A stretch of 64,000 bases of DNA. It comes from Oxyruncus cristatus. Taxonomy: Eukaryota > Chordata > Aves > Passeriformes > Cotingidae. Below are positions 48,130-60,480 of this stretch, in pieces. Where the stretch lies: assembly GCA_013399855.1 (NCBI GenBank), contig VXAY01002115.1, positions 1,094,540 through 1,158,539 on the forward strand. Reading direction: 5' to 3'. The notes beneath the pieces were generated by a model. It saw only the letters and a program-made list of their open reading frames with translations, was not told the DNA's origin and did no database searches. Position 1 is the stretch's first letter. Each line of letters opens with the position of its first letter. The position numbers were made by a program, and so were the translations under genes.

Positions 48130-49870
48130 GCTGGACACTGCTGCCATGCCAAGCCAGAGGGGAGGTGGTCAGGCAGCAGGGCCACACTACAGGGCTGTGG
48201 CTCCATCTCTGACCTGTGACACTGAGCAGTGCCATGGACATGGACGTGGATGGGTGGGAATCACCTGTCCAGGGAACAGAGCAAGTCCATGACCCAAGCC
48301 AGGCACTGTGTGCTTCAACCTCTGAAATCCCACCCTCAGGCTTTGAACAAAACTGTCTATTCTCTTTTTTTTTTAAAAAGAAAAGAACAGGAACAAACAC
48401 AAAAAGGTGGTTGTTTTCTGTTGCATGGAGGCCACGGGAAGGAGCACAGTCCTGAACAGACACTACAAGCTGCTGAACTCCTGATTGTTTCACCGAGTGG
48501 TCGGAAGCACAAGTGAGTAACCTGTTGAAAATCAAAGCTATTGGTGTAAGTGTCACTTGCATCGTTTCACTTCTATCACAGTTGGCTTCTCTCAATGAGC
48601 TCCTTTTTGGGGGCAAAACCCAAAATAGCAGTGCTACCAGGGTAAGGGAGCACATTTATCATCCACTTGAAATACGTGAACAGGAACTGGTTATTTATAG
48701 GTCATCAGTAATGAGAACAATCCTCATCCCACGGCTGAAATTGAATAAAAATAAAGCTCAAACTTTTGAAAGCTGTTTCCAGTGCGGTGGGTTCTGCACA
48801 CAGGATGCTGTCTCCAAAACCAGGTACAACCAGTCTCAGCACTGCTTCGCTTGCTGCTGTAGACACAGCCTGATTGACTTACTCTCAGTGCAGCTAATAT
48901 AGCATTTCTAATGCGTCCATGAAGAGGCCACTGGCACACATTTATCCATAAGAAGTGCCCAGAGATGGGAGACTTACTGGAGATGGGGAAAGTAGTTAAG
49001 CAAGACATAGGTCTTTCACAGAAGGACAGCATGCAACCAAATATACAAAACTTCAGTCATCGGGCTGGGGGAAAAGCACCCATAGCACATGGAGGAGAGG
49101 GGCAGTGTACATCCCAGGGACAGACAGAGGTGGGTGTTCTCAGAAGTGGGAATTTTACATGGCATTTAAAAGGATTTCTGAGTGATTCAGAGGTGATACC
49201 TAGGAAAACAAACTAAATATTTAGCAGAGGATGTTAACTGTAATTTAAAAAAGATGAAAGGAAGAGAGTTCTTTGCTCTGTTTCTGCTTAAGGATCAAAT
49301 GTTCACAAATCCTTCCTTGGCTTTTCTGAAAAAGCTAGTAAAGCAATAGATTGGGATTCTTCTGGGTGGAGTTTATCACTAATTACTCTATCAAGTAGGC
49401 TCTAACCACAGGCTTGGTCATCTTTAAATTACAGGGACACTCTTGTTCCTTATATCGGAACAACGGCAGAGATAAACACATAACTTTGAGAACTGGCTGT
49501 GTCTCAGACAGGTCTCAGTAAAACACTGGCTTTGTGCACACAGGTTACAACCCCAATAATCATAGCTAAACAAAGGAGAAAAAGTATCACTCCAGAGATA
49601 GAAGCGATTTTAAGTGCAACTCATTCAGTGACTCACACAATATTAGGGTACCAAGGTGTACCCAAACCCAAGATAAAACCACCTCAAGAGGTGAGTACCA
49701 AGACCAGAACTCCTGAACCTGAAATCCGTCCCAGCTTCTGATTCTGCCCTCAGTTGTAATGCATTCAAAACACTGAATTCTTACATTTTCAAGTCCTAAC
49801 AGAAAACTCTGCTGGTGGTTTCAGAACCTCAGTTATACCATCAGACCTGAACTGATTCAGAACATGCAAA
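48130..49870. other. noncoding stretch, no gene seen
   Basis: GC-richer to about 48330, then AT-rich. A T-run followed by A-run (about 48364-48384) would encode the FF/KK string of the minus-strand frame. A frame at 49499-49741 begins at GTG and contains a GTGAGT donor-like site near 49691, but no homology or acceptor supports an exon. Confidence 0.45.
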
Positions 49871-49872
49871 GG

Positions 49873-49958
49873 AAAAAAAAAAAAAAAAAAGCCTAAGAGA
49901 GAAATAGCAGAAGAAACTTCAACATTGCTCAGTCTTTTAGGAAAAAAAAAAAAAAAAA
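49873..49958. repeat. two poly-A tracts 51 bases apart
   Basis: Eighteen A (49873-49890) and seventeen A (49942-49958). The flanks of the two tracts are not alike apart from short AAGAG-type strings, so this is not a clear duplication. Confidence 0.8.
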
Positions 49959-50329
49959 GAGACAACTGTCTGTTTTCTTTCACTTTTATTACAGAATTTA
50001 CCCTGGGACTGGGAAGATTTCAGAAGTGTTAGCACACAACAAGAGAAGGTGAGGGGGGGCACTGCTCCATTAATTTTCTCATTTGTTCCCTCTGCAGCAA
50101 TCTAAACAGAACTAATTCTGATGTTCTAGTGTGTGTTGTCTGCCTCTAAGTGAGAACAAAACAAAAGCAGCATTAAACTGAACTATGTGGTCATCCACAC
50201 TCCATACTGGTTTGGATGACTCTCTGTCTGTGTGGCTTTTTGTATTAGAGCTGGTATCAATGGCCTCCTTGTTGTCTGTTGAGCCCCCATGGGGTTACAT
50301 GAGTACTATCTCAATTCAATAGCTTTTCT

Positions 50330-50580
50330 CTCAGCCATTGTCTTTTAATATAGGTTTATAGTCCTCAAGGATATATGCTGCATTACAATTAGTCATAATG
50401 TCCAGCGGCTACTGAGGCTTATTTGCAACACAGAGTTTATTGCCTTTTGTAAGGCTGACAAAGAGATACTTGTTGAGAGCTGTACACAAAAGGCAAATAC
50501 AATGTATGAATTTCTCAGTGATATAAAAGGCGAAAATAAAAGCTGGTCAGTAAATAGCTCTAACAAGAGCAAGCAGCATC
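50330..50580. promoter_or_regulatory. candidate regulatory element with TATA-like box
   Basis: SOX-type CCATTGT (50335-50341), GCATTACAATTAGTCATAATG (50380-50400) homeodomain strings, TTTATTGCC, and a canonical-looking TATAAAAGG (50522-50530). Repeat-free and compositionally distinct from its flanks. No transcript can be inferred. Confidence 0.35.
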
Positions 50581-50584
50581 TCTT

Positions 50585-52895
50585 CTTTCACCTCCTCTGG
50601 TCCCCACTCCTGGCTTTCTCAAATCAATGCATCTCACCTAATTTTAAAGCAGCATCTTGCAGAGACAGGAAAAAGTGACTCTGCATTGTGTGCTCAGCTC
50701 TCCTTTCCACTATACTGTCACTGAAAAGAGATGAAGTGGCAGGAATTATGTTTTACACCCTATGCTGGAGGTCTCTGTCACTTCTCAAGTCCAAAGACAC
50801 ACTGCAAGCCCTGTCACCAGGGTTCAATGCAGTCTGGCTTGCAAAGCAAAGGAACAGAGGCTCTGATGTGACAAAATGAAGTTACTTGTGTAACGAAGGC
50901 TTTCCCCACCTCAGCACAGCTCCACTTTTGCATCACCCAGCATATGTCGTGGGAATACTCAGGCATAGATAGACACAATCCAGCCTCCTCTAGCAAAAGG
51001 ACCCAGTTACTGCAGGATCTCTGAGAACAGCAGCATCCCTGTCCCACATCCTCACAAACTACCACTGCTTGTCAGCCATCCCTCAACAGCCAGAGAGCAG
51101 TTTCAGCAACCCATTCCCCAGAAAAAAATGCCACCTTCTTAATTTAAAATATTTAGACAAGATACCACAGTGCAACTGAAGAAAAGCTGGGACAGGACCC
51201 AAGATAGAACAAACACCCCATTTGCTTCCTCTCTGCACCCCTCATTCTCCTCTCACCCCACCCTGCCTTCCCCAGAGGTTTTGAATTTCAGGAAAGTTCA
51301 CATCCAACAGTGCAAATCTGCAGTCTGGGTTAAATGGACACGTGTGGCAGACAAACTCCAAACACCTCTGAAGCATGAGGAAGGTCTTCTATTTCAGATG
51401 CAAAAGGCATGCCTCAAACCAGGCTTCCAATTTGCACTGAGGGGCTCTCAGCAAAGCAAGCCAAAACCGTGCTCCGTTGCTCTGCCCACTGGTTAAGAGC
51501 TCCTCAGTGCTGACAGAAAACTAGACACTGGCAAAAAGTGGTCACCTTTACAGTAACAGTGAAAAAAAGGACATAAACTCACTGCTGGGAGAGCACAGAG
51601 TCATCCGTGGGTGCTTAATCATCAGGGGATCCTCTCCAGCCAGAGGATTTTAGTATTAGCAGTTACAAACTCCAAACACAAGGATCCTTTACATATCCAC
51701 ATGTGCCCTAGTACAAAATATCCCTGTCACTTATCATGAAGTCAAAAAGATACATAAACAAAAATAACTATGCTTATATTTCTTTCCTTCTCTCAGGTTC
51801 CTCAGCACTTTGGAGAATTCCTTGGACAAGAATCCAAGCTCATTAGCTGATGAGGATTTTTTTCTGCTGTCTCATGGCTTCCTTTCAGAGAGAGTTTTTC
51901 AGCTTAGCTTGCCAACTTTCCCTGGCCTACTCTGGGTCCTGCCATGAGGTTGGGTTTTTCTCTTAAGAAATCATGTATTCCTTCCTCAGAGCTCTGTCTG
52001 TGCTTCTTGCTCCTCCATGACTTCTTTTTCAACTAGTGTTTCGTCCCCTTGCTTCTGTCCAAGAAATTACCAAAGTCCTTATTTCCCTCTCCTGACATTA
52101 GGGGAGAAAATCCGTTCTCCTGACTCTCTGTTCAGAACCCAGGCATTAAGATGAGTGACTCTCCATGGTCATTAGACTGCAGTACGTGACAGACCCTGTG
52201 AGAAAATGATGGATTCACTATCTGCAGCAATCCAAGATGCTCCCATTTTTCATAACAGCAACTTCATAACTTCAACCAGAATTCATAAATTGTACTTAAG
52301 ATCCCTGTTTCAAGACAGGCCACGAAAGTCCTCGAGGAATTGTCACATCTCTAAGGCATTAAATCCATCTCTCATTCACCGGGTAGCTGTGTGGGTACTA
52401 ACATGGAAAACCTACGGCAGCTTTGCAGAATCAAAGAAGAATAACGAGCGTTCTTGGACTCCACGTGAATGTTTGCCAATACACCTTTGAACGCGAGTTT
52501 AATATCACAGCTAATTTTGCACCAAGGCAGATGTATGTGTTCAACAGCTCTTCATACTAAAATAAAATATTTCCCTGGTGAAAACATTTATTTTTCAATG
52601 AATTCAAACAGATAAATAACAGGGACACATCAGCTCAGGATATAACCTCTCCCTTGTGTGTTCCAGGGAACGCAACTTTTATTTGATCCTAACCTTTGAG
52701 GGCTGAAAACATTCTCTTAGCACTTAAATAGCAACATCATCTATTAGCTTTTCAGCCCAGAAAAGCTTTCACAGGGAATTGTAAATCACTGCTCCCTACA
52801 AGCCATGTGCTATAGGAACTTTCGTCTGAAAACTCCTGACAAATTGCTTGCTTCTTAGATATTCATTGCATGGATCTAGATCAGATGCAGAAATT
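50585..52895. other. noncoding stretch, no gene seen
   Basis: Moderate GC with no recognised repeat or domain. Frames near 50814-51496 are shadows in both strands. Pyrimidine-rich 51780-52130. Confidence 0.5.
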
Positions 52896-52899
52896 CACA

Positions 52900-53330
52900 T
52901 CTTTTTTCCACATGCCAACCTTCTATATTTTAAATTCGTCATGAGGAAAAAAGAAGTAGCAATAGGACATTAGAAGTGTCTTTTCCTGAACGTGTGAGTT
53001 TACAGATATGATTTTCTACTCTATACTTTCTCTGGCAGATATTAGCAGTGTAAACACTTGCATTTAAGCCTCTTTCTAGTCAAAGGCTTTATCTTTACTT
53101 TAAAAGTTGTATGTGTGCATTAATAATAAAGCTGCAGATGTAAATAAGGGTATGTAAATTAAAAAAAAAATGTAAATAATAATAAAGATTTTATTTGCGA
53201 CAGCCAAATACGCTACCGAAATTTAATTGGATGTAATAAATATTCATCAGGACATTTAAATCAAGAGGAAAAGAGGTGTAAAATATACATGAGGATTCCG
53301 TAATAAATGTGTACACATCCCAGTAAGGTG
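52900..53330. promoter_or_regulatory. candidate regulatory element with FOX motif cluster
   Basis: Consensus forkhead TGTAAACA (53049-53056) is followed by three TGTAAAT copies (53139-53145, 53153-53159 and 53171-53177). Then come a TTTTATTTGCGACAGCC string (CDX/HOX-like), AATTTAATTGGATG and ATAAATATTCATC. The A10 run at 53160-53170 lies inside the cluster. A strong compositional and motif signal, directly upstream of the CpG patch. Confidence 0.45.
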
Positions 53331-53500
53331 CCTATGGGTGGAGCTGAAGGCAGAAGGTGCGTACAGATGTACAGGTGACACTGCCTCGCAGAGCTCAGCC
53401 TCCATCCATCCCCTCCTCCCAGGGGCTGCAAGGCCCGGCATCCACAGCCAAGATTAAATACTTGACAGCCACAGGGAGGGCCAGCAGATTAATTTTGCTG

Positions 53501-53640
53501 GACCTTTTGCAGCCCGCCGGCCTCCCCGTCCCTGCACACACCCTTCGGGGAAGGGCGAAACACAACTTGCCTCCCCCGCGGCTCCTTACGCCCACGATAA
53601 GGAGAGGGGAGAAGGGTCAGGCTGCCCCCTGGGAGATGAA
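53501..53640. promoter_or_regulatory. CpG-rich patch
   Basis: Hand count for 53501-53600: 66 G+C, 9 CpG, observed/expected about 0.93, against near-absence of CpG in most of the window. At about 100-140 bases it is shorter than a usual promoter CpG island. It could be an orphan CpG island, a small unannotated promoter, or an unmethylated enhancer core. A CTCF-like motif sits at its right edge. Confidence 0.5.
53622..53635 (-). promoter_or_regulatory. candidate CTCF-like motif
   Basis: The minus strand reads CTCCCAGGGGGCAG, 12 of 14 positions of CCASYAGRKGGCRS. It lies beside the CpG patch and faces the plus-strand candidate at 2108-2121. Matched by eye only. Confidence 0.3.
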
Positions 53641-53669
53641 GCCATTTGCTCTAAGCACGTTACTCACTA

Positions 53670-56600
53670 CGGCAAATCAAAGCTACAGATGCAAAGAGCT
53701 TCAAAAGGCATTACAGGGTCAGTTCTCACAACTGACCGAAGTTAAAGCACTTCTTGCTCTGCTTCTCCTTTCCTCCCTTTACGTACGTCCATCTCCCTGT
53801 ATTGGTGTATTTAAGTCATCACTCTCTGCAGGATTTTCGTGCTCTGTGTGTATCACTTTCTCTGTTTGTTTGGACATGGTCCTTTGCAGACAGACTAGTT
53901 AAAAAGGCATTTCTCACAATACATCACTACACTTAACACAGTTACAAGCAGAAGTGAGGGAGAATAAAGCAGATATTTGGAGGGGGATAGACTCAAATTA
54001 AAATTCAGTCACAGGAAAATCAAGCTAAGCCTAGCAAACACACATGCTCAGGGTATTACAGAAAACATTTTTTCTTTCTGCTGTTCACATAAACACTCCT
54101 ATATGCCACCATAAATTTCCAACAAACAAAATCTTCCTTTTACAGGAGTTTAAGGCAGTATGATAATACTCCCATCATTTTATCCCTACACAAACCCATT
54201 CCTCAGATAGTAAAGCTCTGTAGCATAACTCGCTTCAGTGAAGTGACACTAATTCATCCCCTCTCCCCTTGAATCCTTTCCCTTTTATACTGAAGTTCAG
54301 TTTCACTCTATTTCAATCTTCCAAAGGAAAATAAAAGTTTCCACCACCCAACCCACAGGATTATCTGTTGTCCATGAACTATCATTTCAGTGACAATCAC
54401 AACACAGGCTTTGGAAGCAGGAAATACATCCCACAAGCTGAACGGGAGACTACTGCCTGACTTTTATTCCCAATGCCACTACTGCCATGCACAATAAATG
54501 TGAGGCTGGCCCTGTTCTCCAGCTGTTTCTTCATTTTCTCCAGCAGTGCTAGGTTCCTGCTTGCTGTTCCCAACTCCTTTTAAGTTACCTCCCTGGATTA
54601 AGTCCTGAGCTACTTAAATTCATATCCTCCCTAATAATCCCCAAAGCTACACCACTAGTGAGCTGCATGTTTCTCGTGTGTTAACTTTTAATATTCCAAC
54701 ACAAGCCATGCCACTGAGCTGAGCGTCACCTTTACACAGAGACTAAATTTAGTGCTTGTTCTGTGTTGTTGCCAGTGTCACTGTAGTTTATGGTTGTTTT
54801 GTTCTAGAAATCCACATGTACCTACTTAAAAAGCTGCTCAGACAGAGCTTACTGACGGAGTGGATACACAGATGAAAAACTGAATTTTCCCGAAATAACA
54901 ATTTTCTTAAAAGCCAAGAGCACAGTTTTTGTGTTGGTGAGGAAGGACAGTTGTTCAACCTCAAAACCCAAGAAGAAAAGTGAAACACTTGATTATGCAG
55001 TTTTGGGGGTTTTTTTTACATTTTAACATTTCTCATCTACCATCATTTTGAACTCCTGGATGAGTCTTAGGCTAAAAATATGGAGAGAAACTTCAGATTA
55101 CAGGGAACAGCCCAAGATAGGACCGGTTTACAATTGCTCACTTCCTCTTGACACACATGAATGACACACAGTGGATTTCATTTCCAATTCGGGGAAGGGG
55201 TAGATCCTCCCCACTAGCAGGGACCTGGTTCCTTCCTCCTGGGAAATGGCCATGCAGATGATGGTTATGACAATCCCAGAAATTCTGTTCCCGGAAATGA
55301 GAAATTCAATCTGAAAATATCATCTGTCGCTCTATTCTTGGTCTGCTACATACTATATATATTCCTCCTTGTTCTAATCATGCACCAAATTATTAAAAAT
55401 AGAAACTATACAGTGCTCTTGGAAGGTGACAAATTCACGGACACCAAGAACATTTCAGTGGTAGAAAGGCAAGCATTTGCTAAAGGAGATTTTAAGAGCT
55501 CTAATCCTTTTAGAGATGGCAAGTACTTCTGCTACTGTCTACACTGAGTTTGTCCACTTTCCCTGGAGAAGAAAAAAGGAGCTTCACTGTGTGTTCCCCA
55601 TGGAGCTGACGTGCATGGCTCTGCATTTACTGCTCTTCATCCACACAGATGGAGAGCTTGGCAACCACTTATCTTAAACTTTTCTGAAAGCAAATATAAC
55701 CCTGCTTTATCTCTTGTCCTTCTAACATTGTCTGGAAGAGACACTGGTGTTTTGCTTTGTGGGTCCCAAAGGAGAGGGTAAAAGTATAAAAGGGAAAGAA
55801 AAAAAAAAAACAAACCAGAAAAACAGATAAATATCTAAAGTTGCCAGCAAAACACATGGTTTAACTTAAGGAAAATTTAGACAGCAATCTCTTAGAAAAA
55901 TATGTATTTAAGTTTTTCTCTATATGGAGTAGAGGAAAACTCAGACAAGAGGGAGATATCAGACAGGAGAGTTGAAAAATCTTGAAATTATCATGGTTCA
56001 CTTCATCCCTGCACAGTGCTTCTGACACCAGCTTTGGGGAGCAAAGTCCAAGCCCTGTGAACTCAGCCTAAGATAAAACTCCCTAGTCGGTGATCCCTAA
56101 GCATCCAAATGATAATAAACACACTGAAGAATCTTGTTGGAAAGAGCCAGAAGAAAGATGTTTTCAAGAACTGACCTGCTTTCCCTTCCATCCAGTTCTG
56201 GGTCTAGCAAAGGAGGGCTGAGTGACCCTGCCTGCCTCCCTCTCCAGTATTAAACAAAAGCCAGACAAGTAACTGCCCTTCTTTCCCTTCCCACAGCTCC
56301 ATGTAAGCCCAACCTCTGGCTAACAATCCATAACCACTCTGCCTTTCCCATGGGTGTGTGTTACCTCAGAGCCTCACACCTGAGAGACCAAGGGATGCAG
56401 CACTGCATGATCTAGCCCTGCTTTTATAAAAGTATCCTGATACTAATTTCTTGTCTTTTTCTTCCTTGTTCATGCAAAGAGGGATCAATCAGAAAAATCA
56501 GAAAAAAGCTCCAGTTCCATCCATCAGCAGTTTTATATGTTCTGTACTGAATTGCTTAAGATTTCTAATGTGGTTTGATCCAAAACTCGGTAAAGCTGGT

Positions 56601-58075
56601 AGAAATGAGCTTCAGAGTACTCTGGATTTCATCTCATTAAAATTAATTTCCTGGCATCTTTGCTTTGATTTATCAGCCTTGGGAAAAGTCACAAATACAC
56701 CTACACACATTTTAGAAGGAAATTTTAAGAAACTATCCACATCCTCCCTGAAGACACTCAAAGCACCACTTATATCTGAATAGGAATTCACAGCATATTC
56801 TGAATGGAATTTTCCAGTGTAAGATTTGAGCTCTGGAAACCTCTGGAGAGGCTTAATAACCTGACAGGGGAGTTTGAAACATGCAAAGGGACAAATATTC
56901 TGCAGAGCAGTACAGCCAGACATGCTATAAGTTTCCTCTGTAGTCCAGCTCTGCCCAACCAAGATATCAAAAAAAGGTGAGAAGCATCAGCAGATCCTGC
57001 TTAACAACACAGAGAAATGAGAGGCTCACCACAAGAAATTCACCACAGCCATATCTATGCAACAATCACCTACTACTACATCCCTCAGCCAACAAGCACG
57101 GCTGATTCCAATTGACTTTGGCCAGATGGAAAAGCAGGAACACATGACTTAACATTGACACACATCGACAAAACCCCCAAACCAGCACCCAGACATCTAA
57201 ACTGGGGCCTTAAACCAGATGACAGTTCTTTCCCTAGTCAAAGTTACCTTTAACAAATAGCCAATATAAATAAAAGACAGAATTACAATTGGAAGAAATA
57301 ACGTTGATCAAAAAAAAAAAAAATGTGTAAGGCACTTCAGGATTGTTGCTGTGCCAATGTCATCTGTCTGGCCTGACCATGTCCACTGCATCACACTTGT
57401 GTGTGCCCTCTGAGGTTCCCAAGTACTTTCTCGAAATTTGGACACAGCAGACAGAACGTGACAGTGCAATAAATAACATTTTCCCCAACATCATAGGGAA
57501 AAAATCAGGGAAGGTCAGAGTCTCAACCTTGGTAATCTGGATCTGCCCAATTACATCATCATAAGAACCAGATGCTTCCCTCTTGCACCATTCCCCATCA
57601 TGAGCTTCTATGGTCTGCCTCTCTTCTGCTTGTACTTAAATTCAGGATTGGTCGAGGATTCAGCTGAAGTCTCTGCAAAACACCAAGCCTTGCAGTCTGC
57701 AGCGCTGTTCGCTGTGAGGTGGGGACATTTACCCAGACTAACACGTTCAAGCCGTGGCAAAGCCCGACTTCAGGTAGAAGTGACGCCTTCCTGGGTGGGC
57801 TGATTTTAGACGACCAAAACAACAGCATGTTTGGGAATATGAAACACCGATTCTGAAACCACAGCGACCTGCCTGTGCTGCTGTGATCTTGCCATGTGCC
57901 CTATGGTACAGCACAGTTATAAACTTGTCAGTGGTTTCTCTTCCCTCGTTCGGTAGCGGCCTGGTCAAGTGTGAGTCACGAAACCGCACCAACTGCAGCA
58001 ACTCTGTCCTTCTACTGACTTCTTGGAACATAATAATAACGTAAATACGACTTACCAAAGACTTAAGCAAAGCAC
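53670..58075. other. noncoding stretch, no gene seen
   Basis: No gene, RNA gene or known repeat recognised in 4.4 kb. A-runs near 55799-55811 and 57310-57323. Frames at 53357-53902 (GTG start), 56451-56783 and 56612-56962 have no recognisable domain, and the last two overlap antisense. Confidence 0.5.
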
Positions 58076-58079
58076 TTAA

Positions 58080-58570
58080 AGGAAATCTATATTTTTATAT
58101 AAACCACGGATGTTTAGTGATGTGGCGTGATATTTCTGCTTAGCTCTGAATAGCTGGAAATTATCTCACTACTCAAAAGTATATTCCTCGGATGCTGAGA
58201 ATTAAAGCCAAAATGGATTTTTTATTTATTACGTATTTTTGTGTTTTCATGTCAGGCAGCACAGGCACGAACATTACAGGCTGGTAAGTGGTTCAGTTTT
58301 GATCAGTTTATAAAAGACAAAACGCTAGCAAATCTCTTTGTGTAAAATGTGAAGTTCATTTCAAACAGCTTGAAGCTGGAAAAGAGATAATCTAGAATAG
58401 ATCTTATTTGCAGTTTATTGACCTCTCTTGAGTATTCATTTGGCTGTTGTTGGATCCTAACCTTAACTGATACTGAATATCCTCAGATGGAACTGACTAG
58501 CAAGTCACGCAATCCTCATATTTCCATCAGCTGATTGGTAACCACAAATATTTGTAGTTTGTGTTATCTG
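58080..58570. promoter_or_regulatory. candidate regulatory element
   Basis: Repeat-free sequence with many AT-rich homeodomain-type strings: TTTTTTATTTATTACGTATTTTTG (58218-58241), TTTTGATCAGTTTATAAAAG (58296-58315) and TTGCAGTTTATTGACC (58408-58423). Also TGTGGCGTGATATTTC near 58121. Support is compositional. Confidence 0.3.
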
Positions 58571-58574
58571 AGCA

Positions 58575-60125
58575 ATAATGAAAATCCAACATGGAAAAAA
58601 AATCAGACATGAAAATCAATGTTGAAACCACCTTAAAACCCTTCAGATGATAAAAGACAGAGTCAAGCCTGGAACACTGTCCTTAAAGTACCCCAATTTT
58701 ACGAGCTCAACCCAAGGATCTTCCAGGAGCAGCTTCTCTCACTTAGCATAGAACAGGACATGGCCAGATCTGCTCACACAGCACCACTGCTGCTGATTTA
58801 TCTCCTATAGCCCCTCTTCACCTGGGCTTTTTCCAGGCTAATCCCATGCTCTCAGCCCCCTCCAAGCAAGCTCAGCCCCATCCCTGCTGAGCACAAAGAG
58901 TTCCTAACCCTGGTGCTTAAACTGAGCAATGCAAACACTGCTTTGACCGTCAAAACTTTCAGTGAGTATCAGGCTGAGACCTCAGCATCTGAACCCTCTG
59001 CACTGAATAAAGGGGTTACCTAAAGAGAAGCTTGGAGCCCTTACGTTAGAGCAGATTTTGAACAGGATTTTTGTCCTAAGTGATAAAAAAAGTGAACAGC
59101 ATCACTCTTAAACAGGTGATGTATCTCTGGGTCACTGAATGGGGCAGCCACTGACACAGACGCCAGAGACACAGCTCACTTCTGAAGCAAAGTCTCAGGA
59201 AAAAGAAGCATGTGCTCTTTGCAAAGCACTGGGTAAGTTTTGAGGAAAGAAAACAAGGAAATGAAGTCTAGTCAGAGAGCATTCTAGGACAAACGGAATC
59301 ACTGATTTCATCAATAGCTGATTTCATCAAAAACTGCAATCAAGGAGAAAACAGAATCAGGATTCTCATCACCAATTACTGAGGTAAGGGAGATAAAAAT
59401 AAACTGGTTTGGAAAACCCACGATTCCTTCCCACCCAGTACTCACTTCTAAAAATTTGCAAGAGCAAAAATGGACTTTACTAGGATCAGGAATAGCAGTG
59501 AAAATGACAGCCAGTATATGATTAAATACATCTGCCATATCAGACACAGTGTTGAAATCATAAGCAAGGCTGAATTGTGCCAACCTGAGGATCTGAGGTG
59601 CTTTCACGCAGGTACTGTCACTACTGTTCTCAACAGTTCACGCTGATATTCCATATAAAACTTCCACCTGTTTATTCCACCCTCCTAATTCAATTGCTTA
59701 ACAGTTTTGGAATCTGTGGGTTTCATCTAAGGAGAACCTAATTTAAAGACCACAGGGCTGAAAAAAGAAGAGTTGTAAAGAAATCATGAGGAAAACGAAA
59801 CCTGTCAACAGGTCAAAATCCTGCACATAACAGTTCTCTGGAACGAGGAAAGCATTCGCTGCGTTTCTTGCATCAATTCCCCATCATCTGAGTCCTCACG
59901 TGGGAGTGCCCAGCACTGAGGCCATGACTCCTGTGGCACATTTAAGTGCTGCATTATTTACCTAAAAAGGCAAACCCGGGCAGAAAGACCCAGCAGCTCT
60001 TTTGCGTGGGATCCCTCTGCCGTGACCTGGGGGGAGCCGTGTGCTATTCTCCCTCTGTCAATGAGTCACAATGATGCTTCACCGCTCTGAGATCCCTAAA
60101 CAAAGGACTCTGGATACTGAAATCC
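58575..60125. other. noncoding stretch
   Basis: A 12-base direct repeat TGATTTCATCAA at 59303-59314 and 59319-59330. An AP-1-like TGAGTCA occurs near 60062. No gene seen. Confidence 0.45.
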
Positions 60126-60129
60126 TGGG

Positions 60130-60480
60130 TACACTCTGCTTGGCACGTTCCCTGAGCTTTTGGCAAGAAAGGTGCCAAAAACATACGGATAAATAAATGC
60201 GACGCAGAGGAGTCGTTATTTTGAATATTCCCTGATCATTTGTTATTTTACCTGGTAATTGAATGTAAGATGGGGTTTTCTTTCTGCTCTCACTGTTTTT
60301 CCTTCCTTACTTTGCCCATCTACAGCATATTGGATCCACTTGATACCGACTAAAAGTTGGTACCTTGGTCCACAGAACAACAGTGACAGCACATTTTACT
60401 CCACTGTTTTCTCAGGTCTGCTTCTATTTTTGTGTTTATTTATTTGAGCCACTAAATTATCTAATTAGTGGCATATATAG
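60130..60480. promoter_or_regulatory. candidate regulatory element with NFI-like and homeodomain inverted repeats
   Basis: TTTTGGCA (60158-60165) and TGCCAAAA (60173-60180) are exact reverse complements with a 7-base spacer. With TTGGCA at 60140-60145 they give three NFI half-sites. Retained CpGs follow (60186-60216). At the right end GCCACTAA (60448-60455) and TTAGTGGC (60465-60472) form a second perfect inverted repeat around ATTATCTAA, overlapping TAATTAG. Confidence 0.45.

Noticed and set aside
49499..49741. Possible exon ending at a GTGAGT donor
   Set aside because: The frame starts at GTG, there is no convincing acceptor and the peptide is unknown.
53357..53902. 181-codon plus-strand open frame across the CpG patch
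   Set aside because: GTG start and no recognisable domain; its length follows from local GC content and few stop codons.
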